The translations under genes were made by a program, and so were the position numbers. 5,215 nucleotides of DNA from Anaerolineae bacterium (lineage in GTDB: Bacteria > Chloroflexota > Anaerolineae > JACIWR01). The notes beneath the pieces are model-generated. The model was not told the DNA's origin. It saw only the letters and a program-made list of their open reading frames with translations, and ran no database searches. Shown here one piece after another: positions 4,464 through 5,215 of the stretch. The stretch lies in contig JAGGZG010000296.1 of the NCBI GenBank assembly GCA_021162125.1, positions 1 to 5,215 on the forward strand, in the 5' to 3' direction. Numbering within the stretch: position 1 is the stretch's first letter; each line of letters begins with the position of its first letter.

Positions 4464-5215
4464 CTACTCTGCATCGGGTGAGTTAGACCAGTCCCATTCC
4501 AGCTTGGCGACGAAGTCTTCTAGAGTATCTGCCCCCTTGATCCGGATGCGCTGCAGGTCGAATAGATTCTCCGAGGTGTGCAACGTACCCTGTTTGATGG
4601 TCACCGCGCCCCAGAAATGGACTGATTTCAGGATGGCGATAACCGAGTCATCGTATTCACCGGACGGATAGCAAAAGAAGCGTGGCAGGCGGTGGATGCG
4701 CGCTTCAATAATCTCCTGGGGACCCACAATCTCCCAGATCAGGAAATCGGTGTCCCGGCCGCGCAGGTCCCGATGCGTGCGCCCGTGCACTTCTATGTCC
4801 ATGCCGGCCGCATTCATCTCCCGCACCTGTGCCCAGGTCAGATACTCCTCGTGTTTCTGGTCAATGGGTTCGGTCAGGATAAAGAAAGTGCCTACGAAGC
4901 CATGTTCCTGGAGCAGTGGGAAGGCGTGTGTGTAGTTGTCACGGTAGCCGTCGTCGAAAGTGAGAATGATCGGTTTGGGGGGTAATGGCCAGCCCAGAGC
5001 CAGGTAATAAACCAGGTCGTACAAAGTGATCGTTTGGTATCCCTGTTCGGCCAGGTACTGCAATTGGGCAGCAAAATTCTCTGGCGTAACTGAGAGGTCA
5101 CGGCGGTAGATGTCGGCGTCTGGGGGAGGGACGGCGATGTGATGGTACATCAGGATCGGCACACATGCCTGGCGGGCAACGCCATCCGGGGTGGGCAGCG
5201 GGGTCGGGGTAGGCG
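4464..5215 (-). CDS. Exported polysaccharide deacetylase (NodB domain), N-terminus beyond the window
   Basis: It is predicted to remove N- or O-acetyl groups from a cell-wall or extracellular polysaccharide in a metal-dependent reaction. The frame stays open from the stop at 4464-4466 to the right edge, giving 249 complete visible codons. The first visible residues are PTPTPLPTP, a Pro-Thr linker typical of secreted proteins, so a signal peptide or membrane anchor probably lies outside the window. Counting from the in-frame GTG at 5162, which I regard as internal, the NodB motifs are TFDDG (68-72, D70 and D71), the metal-binding pair in HGRTH (H126 and H130) and YPSG (165-168). MYHHI (5-9) is the usual opening of this subgroup. 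The final LxxH-type histidine motif is not evident; RIRIKG occupies about that position, as in some divergent members. The substrate cannot be told. The gene has no evident link to the mevalonate genes. Confidence 0.93.
   Translation of the reverse strand, partial: PTPTPLPTPDGVARQACVPILMYHHIAVPPPDADIYRRDLSVTPENFAAQLQYLAEQGYQTITLYDLVYYLALGWPLPPKPIILTFDDGYRDNYTHAFPLLQEHGFVGTFFILTEPIDQKHEEYLTWAQVREMNAAGMDIEVHGRTHRDLRGRDTDFLIWEIVGPQEIIEARIHRLPRFFCYPSGEYDDSVIAILKSVHFWGAVTIKQGTLHTSENLFDLQRIRIKGADTLEDFVAKLEWDWSNSPDAE

Noticed and set aside
4342..4671. Plus-strand open frame of 109 codons
   Set aside because: It runs through the palindromic repeat and antisense into the deacetylase, with no ribosome-binding site or recognisable motif.

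Overview
The window looks like a piece of a bacterial chromosome, most likely from Chloroflexota. The call is moderate and rests on gene content. There is an archaeal-type HMG-CoA synthase/thiolase pair next to a class II HMG-CoA reductase, a Pro-Thr-rich linker in a secreted deacetylase, good Shine-Dalgarno sites and several TTG starts. The core genes are GC-rich, while the 2.04-2.89 kb segment is visibly more AT-rich.

Layout from left to right. (1) Positions 1-878, minus strand: the N-terminal three quarters of a thiolase that runs off the left edge. (2) Positions 879-983: a short gap almost filled by an intricate palindromic repeat. (3) Positions 984-2036, minus: HMG-CoA synthase of the short archaeal type. 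(4) Positions 2037-2130: a compact divergent control region with a near-consensus promoter pointing right. (5) Positions 2131-2893, plus: two small genes 4 nt apart that resemble a toxin-antitoxin pair, namely a small HPE-motif protein followed by a DUF2283-like protein. (6) Positions 2904-4190, minus: class II HMG-CoA reductase, 428 aa. (7) Positions 4191-4463: the reductase leader, with an extended -10 promoter and a terminator-like hairpin, then a second palindromic repeat. (8) Positions 4464-5215, minus: an exported NodB-type polysaccharide deacetylase whose N-terminus lies beyond the right edge.

The thiolase, HMG-CoA synthase and HMG-CoA reductase cover the first three steps of the mevalonate pathway: two acetyl-CoA to acetoacetyl-CoA, then HMG-CoA, then mevalonate. 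These feed isoprenoid synthesis. The small AT-rich gene pair sits inside this block in the opposite orientation and looks like a later insertion. The two palindromic repeats share one scaffold, AGGTG-n5-CACTT with its inverse, and each lies within a few bases of a stop codon. They appear to be members of one dispersed repeat family. No RNA gene, CRISPR array or intact transposase was seen.
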